From Arthrospiribacter ruber (lineage in GTDB: Bacteria > Bacteroidota > Bacteroidia > Cytophagales > Cyclobacteriaceae): a DNA stretch of 64,000 nucleotides. A program made the translations under genes and the position numbers. Positions 24,740 through 34,419 of this stretch are shown here, piece by piece. The DNA is taken from positions 51,487 through 115,486 of the forward strand of contig NZ_RPHB01000012.1 of the NCBI RefSeq assembly GCF_019343195.1, written 5' to 3'. The notes beneath the pieces are model-generated. The model made no database searches and was not told the DNA's origin. It saw nothing but the letters and a program-made list of their open reading frames with translations. How positions within the stretch are numbered: the first letter of the stretch is position 1; each line of letters starts with the position of its first letter.

Positions 24740-25528
24740 TTAATTATTACGCAAACCTCTAGCTTCCATGATTTCCATATCAAGCGCACCTACTGCAAGT
24801 TTAGCTTTGATTTTTACGGGTATTTTATTTTTGTCATCCGTGACCCAAATGGTCACAGGTTGCTCTCCACGGAAGAGTTTGTTTTTGGGGATTATTGGAG
24901 AAAAAACAAATGAAGAAAATGTACCTAATTTCGTAGATACTGTTTCCTTGCCTTTGTACTCCAGCTTGAGATTGTACACCTCTTTGTCAAAAAAACCTGT
25001 CAAAGTCACCGAATCCCCTTTTTTCAGTCTTTTCAGATCCATGGTACGCAATTGGTAAAAACCACTCACAATATCCTGCACATTGGCGGGTACTTTATAA
25101 TCCTTCGTATCCACAAGTTCTTTGTTTTCCCTGTCATACAATTTTACATGGGCATTTTTCTTTTCGTGATCAAAGATCACCTGCTCATGTTTCCTGTATT
25201 TCCCTTCTTCTATATGCCTGTACGACTGATAGGGGATTATCTTGGTTGTATCAAGGTAGGTCCCCCAATTATTATTGACCCTAAATAGCTTGAACACCCC
25301 AAGTGTCTCTCCAAATACATCTATTTTATACGTAGGCTTATTGTTCACAGAGGTGACTTGCGGACTGACTTTCATTTTAGCTTCAGCCGCATCCAAAAAC
25401 ATATAACTTACTTTAAACACCAACTCTTCGCCCGAATCAAATGCAGTATTCTTTTGTCCCAAGACAGGGAAAATTATTAGTAAAGAAAAAAATGCGACAA
25501 CTAGTGACTTTATGAGGGTATTTTTCAT
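24740..25528 (-). CDS. DUF3108 domain-containing protein
   Basis: 262 residues with a signal peptide (about 1-24, ending ILGQK). The start FDSGEELVFKVSYMFLDAAEAKMKV and the later ELKYKGKETV / FRGEQPVTIWVTDDKNKIPVKIKAKL match DUF3108, a periplasmic beta-rich family of unknown function seen near envelope genes. Monocistronic, divergent from recA. Confidence 0.88.
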   Translation of the reverse strand: MKNTLIKSLVVAFFSLLIIFPVLGQKNTAFDSGEELVFKVSYMFLDAAEAKMKVSPQVTSVNNKPTYKIDVFGETLGVFKLFRVNNNWGTYLDTTKIIPYQSYRHIEEGKYRKHEQVIFDHEKKNAHVKLYDRENKELVDTKDYKVPANVQDIVSGFYQLRTMDLKRLKKGDSVTLTGFFDKEVYNLKLEYKGKETVSTKLGTFSSFVFSPIIPKNKLFRGEQPVTIWVTDDKNKIPVKIKAKLAVGALDMEIMEARGLRNN

Positions 25529-25705
25529 TAATTTAGGATTTGTACTGAAAGCTTTTCAAATCTTATTCCAATATTAGCATCTGATTGAAGAAGCCTGATT
25601 TTTGGTTCCAAAAAGTACTTACGTATCCATTTTGGAAGTGTTGGGCCTCCAATTATCAATTATTAATTTCACATATTCAAATCAACGAATTGTTAACACA
25701 AAAAT

Positions 25706-26737
25706 ATGAGCGCAAATTCAGAAAAACTCAAAGCTCTCCAGCTGACAATTGACAAACTGGAAAAGACCTACGGCAAGGGTACTGTCATGAAGCTAAGTGA
25801 CAATAAGGTACAGGATGTCCCGGCCATATCTACCGGTTCATTGGGACTTGATATGGCATTGGGTGTAGGAGGAATCCCCAGAGGTAGGGTGATCGAAATC
25901 TACGGTCCTGAATCCTCTGGTAAGACCACCCTTACCATGCACTGCATCGCAGAAGCACAAAAAGCAGGGGGACTTGCGGCTTTTATAGATGCAGAACACG
26001 CTTTTGATAAAACCTATGCCGAAAAACTGGGCATTGACATTGAAAACCTTTTGATTTCCCAGCCGGACAATGGTGAGCAGGCCTTGGAAATTGCAGAACA
26101 CCTTATCCGCTCGGGAGCCATTGACATCATCGTCATAGATTCGGTGGCTGCATTGGTACCTAAAGGTGAACTGGAAGGAGATATGGGTGACAGCAAAATG
26201 GGACTTCAGGCCAGATTGATGTCTCAGGCGCTAAGAAAGCTTACAGGTGCCATCAATAAGACAGGTTGTGCCTGTATTTTCATCAACCAGCTGAGAGAAA
26301 AAATCGGGGTGATGTTCGGCAACCCTGAAACCACCACTGGAGGTAACGCCTTGAAATTCTACGCTTCCGTCAGATTGGACATCAGAAGAATCGGTCAGAT
26401 CAAAGAAGGGGCTGATAATGTATTGGGCAACCGCACCAAAGTGAAAGTGGTAAAAAACAAAGTCGCACCTCCTTTCAAAGTCGTTGAATTTGACATCATG
26501 TATGGACAGGGCATCTCCAAAGTCGGTGAAATCATTGATCTTGGGGTGGAGTTTGACATCGTCAAGAAAGCAGGATCCTGGTTCAGCTATGAAGGCAACA
26601 AGTTGGGACAGGGCCGTGATTCTGTCAAAAATCTACTTTTGGACAATCCTGAACTGATGGAGGAAATTGAGAAAAAAATCAAGGAAAAAGCAGGAATAGG
26701 AACAGCCTCTCTTCCTATTGAGGAAGGAGAAGACTGA
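25706..26737 (+). CDS. recA: Recombinase RecA
   Basis: 343 residues, normal length. Walker A GPESSGKT (67-74), Walker [14 protein letters not shown], loop L2 region [22 protein letters not shown], and the C-terminal region [25 protein letters not shown]. It forms filaments on single-stranded DNA for strand exchange and SOS signalling. Single gene with its own terminator. No clear LexA box was recognised upstream. Confidence 0.98.
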   Translation: MSANSEKLKALQLTIDKLEKTYGKGTVMKLSDNKVQDVPAISTGSLGLDMALGVGGIPRGRVIEIYGPESSGKTTLTMHCIAEAQKAGGLAAFIDAEHAFDKTYAEKLGIDIENLLISQPDNGEQALEIAEHLIRSGAIDIIVIDSVAALVPKGELEGDMGDSKMGLQARLMSQALRKLTGAINKTGCACIFINQLREKIGVMFGNPETTTGGNALKFYASVRLDIRRIGQIKEGADNVLGNRTKVKVVKNKVAPPFKVVEFDIMYGQGISKVGEIIDLGVEFDIVKKAGSWFSYEGNKLGQGRDSVKNLLLDNPELMEEIEKKIKEKAGIGTASLPIEEGED

Positions 26738-26761
26738 TCTTCATTTTTCACTAAAAACGTA

Positions 26762-26797
26762 AATCCCGACTGATTGACTCAGTCGGGATTATTTTTT
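26762..26797 (+). terminator. recA terminator
   Basis: Perfect 12-bp stem AATCCCGACTGA / TCAGTCGGGATT with a five-base loop and a run of six T. Confidence 0.93.
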
Positions 26798-26821
26798 CGG
26801 GGCACTTTGACGACCTATTTT

Positions 26822-28066
26822 TTACGTGGCCCTAATGGCCTCCACAGGATCCAGCCTGGCGGCCAGAGTAGCCGGCACTATCCCCGAAACTATCCCGATC
26901 ACGGAAGATATACCAAGACCCAGAAGAATATTTTTGAAAGACAATACCAGTTCCAAGGAACCCACCGGAATAAAAGTAATCCCGAAAACAATCAATATCC
27001 CTGTAATCCCCCCTATCAAGCTAAGAAAAACTGCTTCAAAAAGGAACTGGAAGAGAATAAAGTAGTTTTTGGCCCCAAGTGATTTTTGAATCCCAATGAT
27101 ACTTGTTCTTTCCTTCACAGACACAAACATGATATTGGCAATACCAAATCCACCTACAAGTATGGAAAAACCGCCTATGACCCAACCTGCTGCACTGATC
27201 ACATCGAAAATTGACCCTATAGTATTCATGATAAATTCCGACTTATTGAGCGAAAAATTATCTTCCTGAGTAGGTTTCAGACCTCTTTTAGCCCGAAGTA
27301 GACCTATCAGCTCATTTTCAAGGGCTATCAAACCTACATCTTCATCCTTACCTTTGACTGCTATACTAGGCTCTATCCCATTTTGCCCTACATAATACAG
27401 CTTCGTAAAACTCCCGTAGGGAATCATTACTGCCTCATCTTTGGAAGCAATTTCAAACAGCCCCTCCCCTTCTTCTTCAAACAAACCTATTACCACAAAT
27501 TTAGATCCTTTGATCTTCACTTCCTTTCCCAATGGATTACGATTGAAAAAGAGCGTATTGGCAATTTTGGTCCCGATGATCGCTACATTACGGGAGGAGC
27601 TGATTTCCAGTTCGGTGAAAAACCTTCCTGATTCCAAGGGAATATCGTAAACGTCTTTGTATGAAAAAGTGATACCAGTAAGGTTGGTGCCTTTGTATGA
27701 ATTGCTTCCTGATTGTATGGTGGTATTGGCTGAGGCAGAAAAGGCTACGGCTTCGGCACTTTTCATCTTATCTTTCAGAAACAAATATTCATCAAAAGTA
27801 TTGTAAGGCCTTCTAAAATATTTCCACCAAGGATAATCAGGGCCGCCCACAAACTGGAAGCGATTGACCGTGACAGTATTACTTCCCAGAAAACTAAAAC
27901 TGGATTTTATGTTTTTTTCCAAAGAATCCACCAAGGTAAAAACTGCAATAATCGCAAAGATCCCCACAGTGACTCCCAGAAGGGACAAGATTGTCCTGGT
28001 CAGATTCGATTTAAGTGCTTGCATGGCAAACACCAAGCTTTCCCAAATGAGTTTTAGTAGTACCAC
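26822..28066 (-). CDS. MacB-like ABC transporter permease
   Basis: 414 residues: N-terminal membrane helix preceded by the amphipathic start SLVFAMQALKSNLTRTILSLLGVTVGIFAI, a large periplasmic MacB core domain (about 50-270), then three C-terminal helices of the FtsX domain, with RTSIIGIQKSLGAKNYFILFQFLFEAV as the coupling helix. No ATPase or adaptor gene is adjacent, so partners are elsewhere. Substrates of such type VII ABC systems include lipoproteins, peptides and macrolides. Confidence 0.9.
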   Translation of the reverse strand: MVLLKLIWESLVFAMQALKSNLTRTILSLLGVTVGIFAIIAVFTLVDSLEKNIKSSFSFLGSNTVTVNRFQFVGGPDYPWWKYFRRPYNTFDEYLFLKDKMKSAEAVAFSASANTTIQSGSNSYKGTNLTGITFSYKDVYDIPLESGRFFTELEISSSRNVAIIGTKIANTLFFNRNPLGKEVKIKGSKFVVIGLFEEEGEGLFEIASKDEAVMIPYGSFTKLYYVGQNGIEPSIAVKGKDEDVGLIALENELIGLLRAKRGLKPTQEDNFSLNKSEFIMNTIGSIFDVISAAGWVIGGFSILVGGFGIANIMFVSVKERTSIIGIQKSLGAKNYFILFQFLFEAVFLSLIGGITGILIVFGITFIPVGSLELVLSFKNILLGLGISSVIGIVSGIVPATLAARLDPVEAIRAT

Positions 28067-28126
28067 GGATTTATAACTTGTTAAAAACTAATTGCCAAGA
28101 TAGGTAGATTTAGGGATTTTTATTGT

Positions 28127-28134
28127 TATCTTTG
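28127..28134 (+). promoter_or_regulatory. Candidate promoter -7 box of queA
   Basis: TATCTTTG matches the Bacteroidota -7 consensus exactly, 56 bases before the queA start. The -33 element at 19-base spacing is not evident. Confidence 0.5.
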
Positions 28135-28189
28135 CAGTTTTTAAGATTATTCTTAATTCACAAATTGTAGCTAATTCTATTCCTACTAT

Positions 28190-29239
28190 ATGAAGTTATC
28201 AGACTTTAAATTTGACGTCCCCAAAAAGCTTATTTCTCTTTATCCAACTGATAACCGTGACGAGTCACGTTTAATGGTGGTAAACCGTAAAACGGGGGAG
28301 ATTGAGCATAAAGTATTCAAGGACATTATAGAATACTTTGGAGACGGAGATGTATTTGTCATGAATGACACCAAAGTATTTCCTGCCAGACTATATGGCA
28401 ACAAAGAAAAAACCGGTGCCAAAATCGAAGTGTTCCTCCTCAGAGAGCTCAATAAAGATCTCCGTCTGTGGGATGTGCTTGTAGATCCCGCAAGGAAAAT
28501 CAGGGTAGGAAACAAACTTTATTTTGGCGACAGTGACCTGGTAGCTGAAGTTATTGACAATACCACCTCAAGAGGCCGTACCATTAGGTTCTTGTTTGAC
28601 GGTACTGACGAAGAATTTTACAAAACCATCGACACCCTTGGTGAAACACCTATATTAAAGGAGTTCATCGATAGAAAAGTCGAGGCCGAGGACAGAGAAA
28701 GGTACCAGACCATTTTTGCAAAAAATGTAGGCGCAGTCGCTGCTCCCACCGCTGGACTTCACTTTACTCCTCATCTTCTAAAAAGACTAGAGCTTAAAGG
28801 TGTTGAGGTATGTCCTATTACCCTTCACGTGGGATTGGGCACATTCCGACAGGTAGACGTAGAAGACCTTACCAAGCACAAAATGGACTCCGAAAACTAC
28901 GACATCCCTGAAAAGACCGTAGAAAAAGTCAATGAAGCACTCGAAGAAAAAAGAAGGGTTGTCGCAGTGGGCACAACCTCTCTAAAAACCATTGAATCTT
29001 CCGTAACAGCAAATAACAGACTTAAGGCAAGCAGTGGATGGACAGACAAGTTTATCATCCCTCCATACGAGTTCAAAATCGCTAATAGCCTTATCACCAA
29101 CTTCCATCTTCCGGAATCAACCCTCTTGATGACGGCATCAGCTTTTGGAGGATACGACCTGATTATGAAAGCCTACCAAGAGGCGGTAAAAGAGAAATAC
29201 AGGTTTTTCTCCTATGGAGATGCCATGTTGATTTTATAA
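28190..29239 (+). CDS. queA: S-adenosylmethionine:tRNA ribosyltransferase-isomerase
   Basis: 349 residues. [29 protein letters not shown] at the start, [15 protein letters not shown], the hallmark [29 protein letters not shown] and the C-terminal [23 protein letters not shown] are all QueA signatures. It transfers the ribosyl part of SAM to preQ1-modified tRNA to give epoxyqueuosine. Other queuosine genes are not in the window. Confidence 0.97.
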   Translation: MKLSDFKFDVPKKLISLYPTDNRDESRLMVVNRKTGEIEHKVFKDIIEYFGDGDVFVMNDTKVFPARLYGNKEKTGAKIEVFLLRELNKDLRLWDVLVDPARKIRVGNKLYFGDSDLVAEVIDNTTSRGRTIRFLFDGTDEEFYKTIDTLGETPILKEFIDRKVEAEDRERYQTIFAKNVGAVAAPTAGLHFTPHLLKRLELKGVEVCPITLHVGLGTFRQVDVEDLTKHKMDSENYDIPEKTVEKVNEALEEKRRVVAVGTTSLKTIESSVTANNRLKASSGWTDKFIIPPYEFKIANSLITNFHLPESTLLMTASAFGGYDLIMKAYQEAVKEKYRFFSYGDAMLIL

Positions 29240-29241
29240 TG

Positions 29242-29273
29242 AAAAAAGGGCCTCATATAGGCCTCTTTTTTTT
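29242..29273 (+). terminator. queA terminator
   Basis: GGCCT-CATAT-AGGCC stem extended by AAAAAAG/CTTTTTT, ending in eight T. Confidence 0.85.
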
Positions 29274-29322
29274 CTTGACATTTTATTGATCTTCCCTTAA
29301 TCTTACGAGGGCATTGGATCAT

Positions 29323-29330
29323 TACTTTTG
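29323..29330 (+). promoter_or_regulatory. Candidate promoter -7 box of ispD
   Basis: TACTTTTG fits TAnnTTTG and lies 18 bases before the chosen ispD ATG; no convincing -33 element. Confidence 0.4.
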
Positions 29331-29348
29331 GGTTTCTTTTACAAACAG

Positions 29349-30029
29349 ATGAAAAAATACGCTATTATAGTAGCAGGTGGAAGTGGCACGAGAATGGGAA
29401 GTCCTATTCCAAAACAATACTTGGAGATAGGTGGCAAACCTGTTTTGATGCACACTTTAGAAAAATTTTTCCTAACAGACAGTTCAATCAATCTGATACT
29501 CGTAATCCCCGAAACTGACTTCGACTTTTGGCATTCCCTCTGCCAAAAACATGATTTCCACTTACCACACTTACTTACAAAAGGAGGAAAAAGTAGATTT
29601 CAATCTGTCAGAAACGGTCTCGCACGTATCCTGGACCATGATGGCCTGGTAGCCATTCATGATGGCGTGAGGCCCTTTGTGAATACAGAAGTGATCCTCA
29701 ACAGCTTCCAAACTGCCCAAGACCAAGGGTCTGCCATAGCTGTTGTAGCGTTAAAAGACTCTATACGCAAACTCACAGATGACGGAAAATCATTTTTTCA
29801 GGAAAGACAATATTTCAGACTGGTACAGACCCCACAGACTTTTCAAGTAAGCAAAATCAAAAAAGCATTTGAGGCTACTGAGCTACATCATTTCACAGAT
29901 GATGCTACGGTATACGAACACCAAGGCTGGCAGGTAAGTCTGATTGCGGGCAATACAGAAAATATAAAAATTACCACCCCTGAAGACATGGAGTATGCAG
30001 AATTCATACTCGGTAAAAAAACGTCCTGA
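29349..30029 (+). CDS. ispD: 2-C-methyl-D-erythritol 4-phosphate cytidylyltransferase
   Basis: 226 residues from ATG 29349 (MKKYAIIVAGGSGTRMG); an upstream alternative start in the same frame is less likely. Nucleotide-binding loop AGGSGTRMGSPIPKQYLEIGG, then AIHDGVRPFV and RLVQTPQTFQV are IspD motifs. It makes CDP-methylerythritol in the MEP isoprenoid pathway. Single gene; the other MEP genes are outside the window. Confidence 0.95.
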   Translation: MKKYAIIVAGGSGTRMGSPIPKQYLEIGGKPVLMHTLEKFFLTDSSINLILVIPETDFDFWHSLCQKHDFHLPHLLTKGGKSRFQSVRNGLARILDHDGLVAIHDGVRPFVNTEVILNSFQTAQDQGSAIAVVALKDSIRKLTDDGKSFFQERQYFRLVQTPQTFQVSKIKKAFEATELHHFTDDATVYEHQGWQVSLIAGNTENIKITTPEDMEYAEFILGKKTS

Positions 30030-30142
30030 TTTTTTTCACCGGGTAAACTCCCCCGTTTACCGAGATTTTCACTTTAGCCACCTTTTTCCAATCCAGGATA
30101 TTTGGGTCAGTTGCTAGTTTTGACATAACAAAAATCAAAACA

Positions 30143-30928
30143 ATGGCAAAATCTAATTATCCGGCAAAAAACAATGACATCACCGTAGGTGTGATTCTTG
30201 TACTGATAGGAGGTATAATCCTTTTGAGAACATTGGGGATATGGTTCCCAAGCTGGGTGACCACCTGGCCCATGATCATCATCGCGGTGGGTGTAGTCAT
30301 CAGTATGAAAAGCAACTTCAAAAGCGGCTTTGGAATGTTTTTGATAATTTTCGGTTCTGTTGCTTTGGTGGTCAAAAACTTTAACCTTCCATTCAACCTT
30401 TTCCCTTACATCATTCCTGTAGGGCTTATCACGCTGGGCATTTACCTGATCATTAAAAGACAAAGTGACCAAAAGTCCTTTGAACAAAGCTTTTCAGAGT
30501 CCATGAAAAAGTTTGATGAAAACCTGGGGCTCGGCGGCTCGGAAGGAGACAGCACTAATTCAGGCTACGGACCAAAGACATCCGACTTCTCAGACTACAT
30601 TGATGCTCAAGCACTGTTTACAGGGATTCAAAGGAGAGTGATGAGCAAAAGCCTGAGAGGAGGAAAAATCTCTGCAATATTCGGAGGCACAGACATTGAT
30701 CTTACCCAGGCTGACTTGGTGGAAGGTGCCGCGATCAACATTGAGGTCGCCTTCGGTGGGGTAAAACTTATAGTCCCGCCCCATTGGGACCTACAGATCA
30801 ATGTGACCAACATCTTTGCGGGAGTGGAAGACAAAAGAATGTATCAGCCAGTACCCAATACAGAAACCAAAGTACTTAAACTATATGGCTCTGTGATTTT
30901 CGGCGGAATTGAGATCAAGTCCTTCTGA
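30143..30928 (+). CDS. LiaF-like membrane protein (DUF5668 and LiaF-type C-terminal domain)
   Basis: 261 residues: four hydrophobic segments between about residues 12 and 112 (GVILVLIGGIILLRTLGIW; TWPMIIIAVGVVISM; MFLIIFGSVALVV; IIPVGLITLGIYLII), a soluble acidic linker, then a C-terminal beta-helical domain (SAIFGGTDIDLTQADL; GAAINIEVAFGGVKLIVPPHW) like the LiaF/cell-wall-response domain. First gene of an operon with a LytS-type kinase and LytTR regulator; LiaF proteins inhibit such kinases until envelope stress, so a sensor role is a fair inference. Confidence 0.85.
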   Translation: MAKSNYPAKNNDITVGVILVLIGGIILLRTLGIWFPSWVTTWPMIIIAVGVVISMKSNFKSGFGMFLIIFGSVALVVKNFNLPFNLFPYIIPVGLITLGIYLIIKRQSDQKSFEQSFSESMKKFDENLGLGGSEGDSTNSGYGPKTSDFSDYIDAQALFTGIQRRVMSKSLRGGKISAIFGGTDIDLTQADLVEGAAINIEVAFGGVKLIVPPHWDLQINVTNIFAGVEDKRMYQPVPNTETKVLKLYGSVIFGGIEIKSF

Positions 30929-30932
30929 TACC

Positions 30933-31976
30933 ATGGGCAGGAGCTTTTTAAAGTACTTAAAAGCCAACTACATGATATTTTCAGCAGCAATCACTTTGTG
31001 GATTGCTGCCATTTCCTTGCTTCCTGTATTCTACGGTCAGGAATGGCTACCATCTGTCACCGAGGCAGCTACATTTACCGCATTCTTGCTTTTAGGATTT
31101 ATAGTACTGGACAATATTTTCAGGTACTTTTCTCCTAAAAAGTCCCAATGGTGGCTTTTGATAAGCTTCCCATTAGTGACAGGCCTGACTTTGGCCTACA
31201 TTTCGCAAAAAACGATCACATTGCTGCTGCCTTCTGCTTCTGAATATTTGCTGTTTACAGACAACCTTCTTCCAGTAAAAGGCTTCATCGCAGTGCTGGT
31301 ACTGTTGGCCTGGTCAATACTTTTGGTTCTCAACTCCCGAATAGAAGAGCAGATAGACATCAAAGAGCGTCTTTCCAAAATAGAAGAAATGTCAAGAGAG
31401 GCCGAACTCCATCAACTGAGACAGCAGCTGCAGCCTCACTTCCTATTCAACAGCCTCAATTCTGTCAGTGCATTGATCAAATCCGATCCTGAAAGAGCCA
31501 GGGAAATGATTTTCCAATTGGCGGACTTTTTACGTGGCACCATACAAAACAATAAAAAATGGCTCACACTAAAATCCGAACTGGAACATCTGGAGCTATT
31601 TCTTTCCATTGAAAAAGTCAGATTTGGCCACAGGTTAGAAACAATTCTTGAGATTGACTCCGAAACCGATCAGCTCACAATACCCCAGCTACTGCTACAG
31701 CCCTTGGTCGAAAATGCCATAAAACATGGATTGTATGGTGTGACCGGCGATGTTTTGATTAAAATAAGGGCACAATACAGGCCAGGCAACCTTGAGATTT
31801 TGATTGAAAATCCATTCAATCCGGATTCAGGAAAAGCAAAAGGAAGTGGATTTGGTCTGGAAGTGGTCGCAAGAAGACTTTTTCTTATTTTTGGAAGAAA
31901 TGACCTGCTCAATACCAGAGAAGATGGGCATATATTTACAGTACAAGTCAAAATCCCACAAATAGCAGAAAAATGA
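30933..31976 (+). CDS. LytS-family sensor histidine kinase
   Basis: About 347 residues from ATG 30933, four bases after the LiaF-like stop (an in-frame start 24 bases earlier would overlap it). Four membrane helices occupy about residues 10-150, followed by the His_kinase domain: phospho-accepting His in QLQPHFLFNSLNSVSALIK, and an ATPase N box QPLVENAIKHGLYG with GSGFGLEVVARRL. Its last four bases overlap the regulator start (ATGA). Confidence 0.93.
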   Translation: MGRSFLKYLKANYMIFSAAITLWIAAISLLPVFYGQEWLPSVTEAATFTAFLLLGFIVLDNIFRYFSPKKSQWWLLISFPLVTGLTLAYISQKTITLLLPSASEYLLFTDNLLPVKGFIAVLVLLAWSILLVLNSRIEEQIDIKERLSKIEEMSREAELHQLRQQLQPHFLFNSLNSVSALIKSDPERAREMIFQLADFLRGTIQNNKKWLTLKSELEHLELFLSIEKVRFGHRLETILEIDSETDQLTIPQLLLQPLVENAIKHGLYGVTGDVLIKIRAQYRPGNLEILIENPFNPDSGKAKGSGFGLEVVARRLFLIFGRNDLLNTREDGHIFTVQVKIPQIAEK

Positions 31977-32707
31977 TTCGGACAGTAGTCATAGATGACG
32001 AACCACTAGCCACAGAAATCGTCAAAGAATACCTGGCAGGCTACCCTCAGTTTGAAATAATGGCCATCTGCCATGATGGCTTTGAAGGGGTCAAAGCTAT
32101 TCAAACGTATCAACCCGACCTGATTTTTTTGGACATAGAAATGCCAAAACTCAATGGCCTGGAACTTTTGGAATTGGTGGAACACCCTCCTGCTGTAATC
32201 TTCACGACAGCATTTGACCAGTATGCTATGAAAGCCTTCGACGCACATGCCATTGACTACCTGTTGAAACCCTTTTCAAAATCAAGATTTGCAAAAGCTA
32301 TTGAAAAGTATCTTCAGATCAATCATTCAGGATCCTCAGAAACTGAAAGGGAATTTCCTGAAGATCAGGCAGCAGAACAGCACAATCGGATTGTACTAAA
32401 AGTGAAAAATGAAATAAAGATCATACCTGTCTCCGATGTGCTTTATCTCGAGGCCAATGATGATTATGTAAATATCTACACCAAGGAGGGCAAGTTTTTA
32501 AAAAACAAGACACTTACCTTTTACGAAAAGAACCTTGATCCGTCCCAGTTTGTAAGGACGCACCGATCCTATTTGGTCAAAATCAATGAAATCAGCAAGA
32601 TTGAGCCATATGAGAAAGACAGCTACCTGATTATATTGAGAAATGGCAATAAGGTCCCTGTAAGCAAAACAGGACTACCCAGATTAAAATCAGCACTGGG
32701 AATATAA
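31973..32707 (+). CDS. LytTR-family response regulator
   Basis: 244 residues: receiver domain with DDEPLA, phospho-acceptor Asp in LIFLDIEMPKLNG (about 54), Lys in DYLLKPFSKSRF, then a LytTR DNA-binding domain (about 140-240; YLEANDDYVNIYTKEG, FVRTHRSYLVKINEI). Pairs with the preceding kinase; the operon ends in a hairpin shared with the convergent DUF2795 gene. Confidence 0.95.
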   Translation: MIRTVVIDDEPLATEIVKEYLAGYPQFEIMAICHDGFEGVKAIQTYQPDLIFLDIEMPKLNGLELLELVEHPPAVIFTTAFDQYAMKAFDAHAIDYLLKPFSKSRFAKAIEKYLQINHSGSSETEREFPEDQAAEQHNRIVLKVKNEIKIIPVSDVLYLEANDDYVNIYTKEGKFLKNKTLTFYEKNLDPSQFVRTHRSYLVKINEISKIEPYEKDSYLIILRNGNKVPVSKTGLPRLKSALGI

Positions 32708-32734
32708 AAAAAGCCCGATTTTCCGGGCTTTTGC
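32706..32734. terminator. Bidirectional terminator between LytTR regulator and DUF2795 gene
   Basis: AAGCCCG / CGGGCTT stem with loop ATTTTC, A run on the left and T run on the right. Confidence 0.85.
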
Positions 32735-32956
32735 TTAATATTCGTCCTCGTTGAAGAAGAAATCATCTTTGGTAGGGTAATCCGGCCAGATTTCTTCGAT
32801 ATTCTCGTATGGTTCGCCGTCATCTTCCAGTTCCTGGAGGTTTTCAACAACTTCCAAAGGAGCACCCGAACGTATAGCATAATCGATGAGCTCATCCTTG
32901 GTTGCAGGCCATGGCGCATCTTCGAGATAAGATGCAAGTTCTAATGTCCAATACAT
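32735..32956 (-). CDS. DUF2795 domain-containing protein
   Basis: 73-residue acidic protein MYWTLELASYLEDAPWPATK... ending FFFNEDEY. The sequence type is strongly conserved across Bacteroidota and is annotated DUF2795; the element ATKDELIDYAIRSGAPLEVVENL is a helical domain. Function unknown, cytoplasmic. Single gene between the LytTR operon and the DUF349 gene. Confidence 0.85.
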   Translation of the reverse strand: MYWTLELASYLEDAPWPATKDELIDYAIRSGAPLEVVENLQELEDDGEPYENIEEIWPDYPTKDDFFFNEDEY

Positions 32957-33034
32957 ATCTTAATTTTTTAAGTGTTTACCGCCCTAACGGCTTGCAAAAA
33001 TAGAAATTGTTTTAAATTTTCAATTGTTAACTCC

Positions 33035-34282
33035 TTATTTATTTGAAAGTTCCTTCAGGATGTAATTTTTAACATCTACTTTCCTTTTAAAAGCACTCAG
33101 TTTTCTACGCAACATGATTTCAAAATCACCCTCATTGGTCCTGAAGTTTTCAGCATTTTCCTTTATGGTTGCCAGTTCATTTTCATCTCTGTAGATAAGG
33201 TCCTTCAAAATTCCGGCTTTCAGCTTCTTCTGCTCATCTTCACTCTTCTGGGAGAAATCAGCATACTTGGAATTAACAAGCTTATTGAGAAACAACTTTT
33301 CAAAAACCACTTCAGAGAAGAATGTAAAAGAGCGCATAATCAGTCCGGCGTCTTTCGGCTTTCTCTGGGTGATCCTCTTCCATTCAGCTTGCAGTTTTTT
33401 TGCAGACGAGATGACATCGGGTTTTGTTTCAGCTTTGGCAAGCTTTTTCATTTCCTCTGTCATTTCCTCCATTTTTTTGATCTGCTCCCATGGCTTCAGC
33501 TGTGGGCCGGTCTGCATGGTTCTTCTAAACCTGCTGAAAATCCTGTTATTCAGTTTAGAAAATTCATCCCAAAGCGGCTGCCTTTTCTCTGCTGGGACTT
33601 TTCCTGAAGCCTTCCATTCCTTTTGGATTCTTTTGGAAATTTCAAAGGCCAGCTTGGCATCAGGATGATCAAATGCCTCCCTAGCCTGCCTTACCAGATC
33701 TTCGTAAACTTTGATATTTTCTTCAGCCTGAAGCGCCAAGCCTTCGAAATAGTGCTTTCGATTTTCAAAAAAAGTCTCCAGAGCAGCATTGAACTGACCT
33801 TCTACTTCATCTTCAAACTCCTTCTCTACAGGTCCTGTTTTTATCCAGCGCATTTTGAGGTTTTTCATTTCCTCTGCGGTATTTTTCCAATCTGTATCGT
33901 TTTTGAGCGCTTCCGCTTCCAGAATCAGCCCCCTCTTGATCTCAAGGTTTCTTTCCCTGTTTTTCTTGATGATATCTTCCAGATAAACCTGAAGCTCATC
34001 CAGCTCTTCGATCAAAGGAACAAAATCACCCAAAGCATCAAACTCCATCAAAGAGTCTTTGAGATGGATGAGTTTCATCAGAAAAGAACCTTTATTTTGG
34101 TTTTCCTCTATGTCTTTTTTAAGTGCTGCGATTTTTTCTTTGAGCGTGACAAACCTATCTTCAAAATATTTGATAGTGCTTGCTTCGTCTTCTTTTACTT
34201 CTCCAATCACCCTGTCCGGCTGATTCAAAAATCCTCTGAGATAAACCTTGTTATCTTTAATGTACCCGTATGGATGCTCCAT
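33035..34282 (-). CDS. DUF349 domain-containing protein
   Basis: 415 residues, almost entirely charged helices. Repeated DUF349 units are seen (LKMRWIKTGPVEKEFEDEVEGQF; IQKEWKASGKVPAEKRQPLWDEF; LQAEWKRITQRK). Each has the W-x5-G-x-V-P-type core. Family members in other bacteria are linked to nucleic-acid binding and stress, but no function is proven here. Divergent from ettA. Confidence 0.88.
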   Translation of the reverse strand: MEHPYGYIKDNKVYLRGFLNQPDRVIGEVKEDEASTIKYFEDRFVTLKEKIAALKKDIEENQNKGSFLMKLIHLKDSLMEFDALGDFVPLIEELDELQVYLEDIIKKNRERNLEIKRGLILEAEALKNDTDWKNTAEEMKNLKMRWIKTGPVEKEFEDEVEGQFNAALETFFENRKHYFEGLALQAEENIKVYEDLVRQAREAFDHPDAKLAFEISKRIQKEWKASGKVPAEKRQPLWDEFSKLNNRIFSRFRRTMQTGPQLKPWEQIKKMEEMTEEMKKLAKAETKPDVISSAKKLQAEWKRITQRKPKDAGLIMRSFTFFSEVVFEKLFLNKLVNSKYADFSQKSEDEQKKLKAGILKDLIYRDENELATIKENAENFRTNEGDFEIMLRRKLSAFKRKVDVKNYILKELSNK

Positions 34283-34419
34283 TTCGATCTAATAGGTTGG
34301 TTGCGTGGTAGTCTTTCTTAATTTTTGCAAATTAATTAATTCAAACGCATTTATCCTAAGAAAGGGCTTTTTTTGCCATATTTGTCTCTTAGCGCAGATT
34401 CAATAAAAACCTACACATA

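Noticed and set aside
32623..32937. 104-residue minus-strand frame over the DUF2795 gene
   Set aside because: Overlaps the strongly conserved DUF2795 protein in another frame and runs into the LytTR gene.
33623..34321. 232-residue plus-strand frame
   Set aside because: Antisense to the DUF349 gene; Phe-rich composition reflects the Lys/Glu-rich opposite strand.
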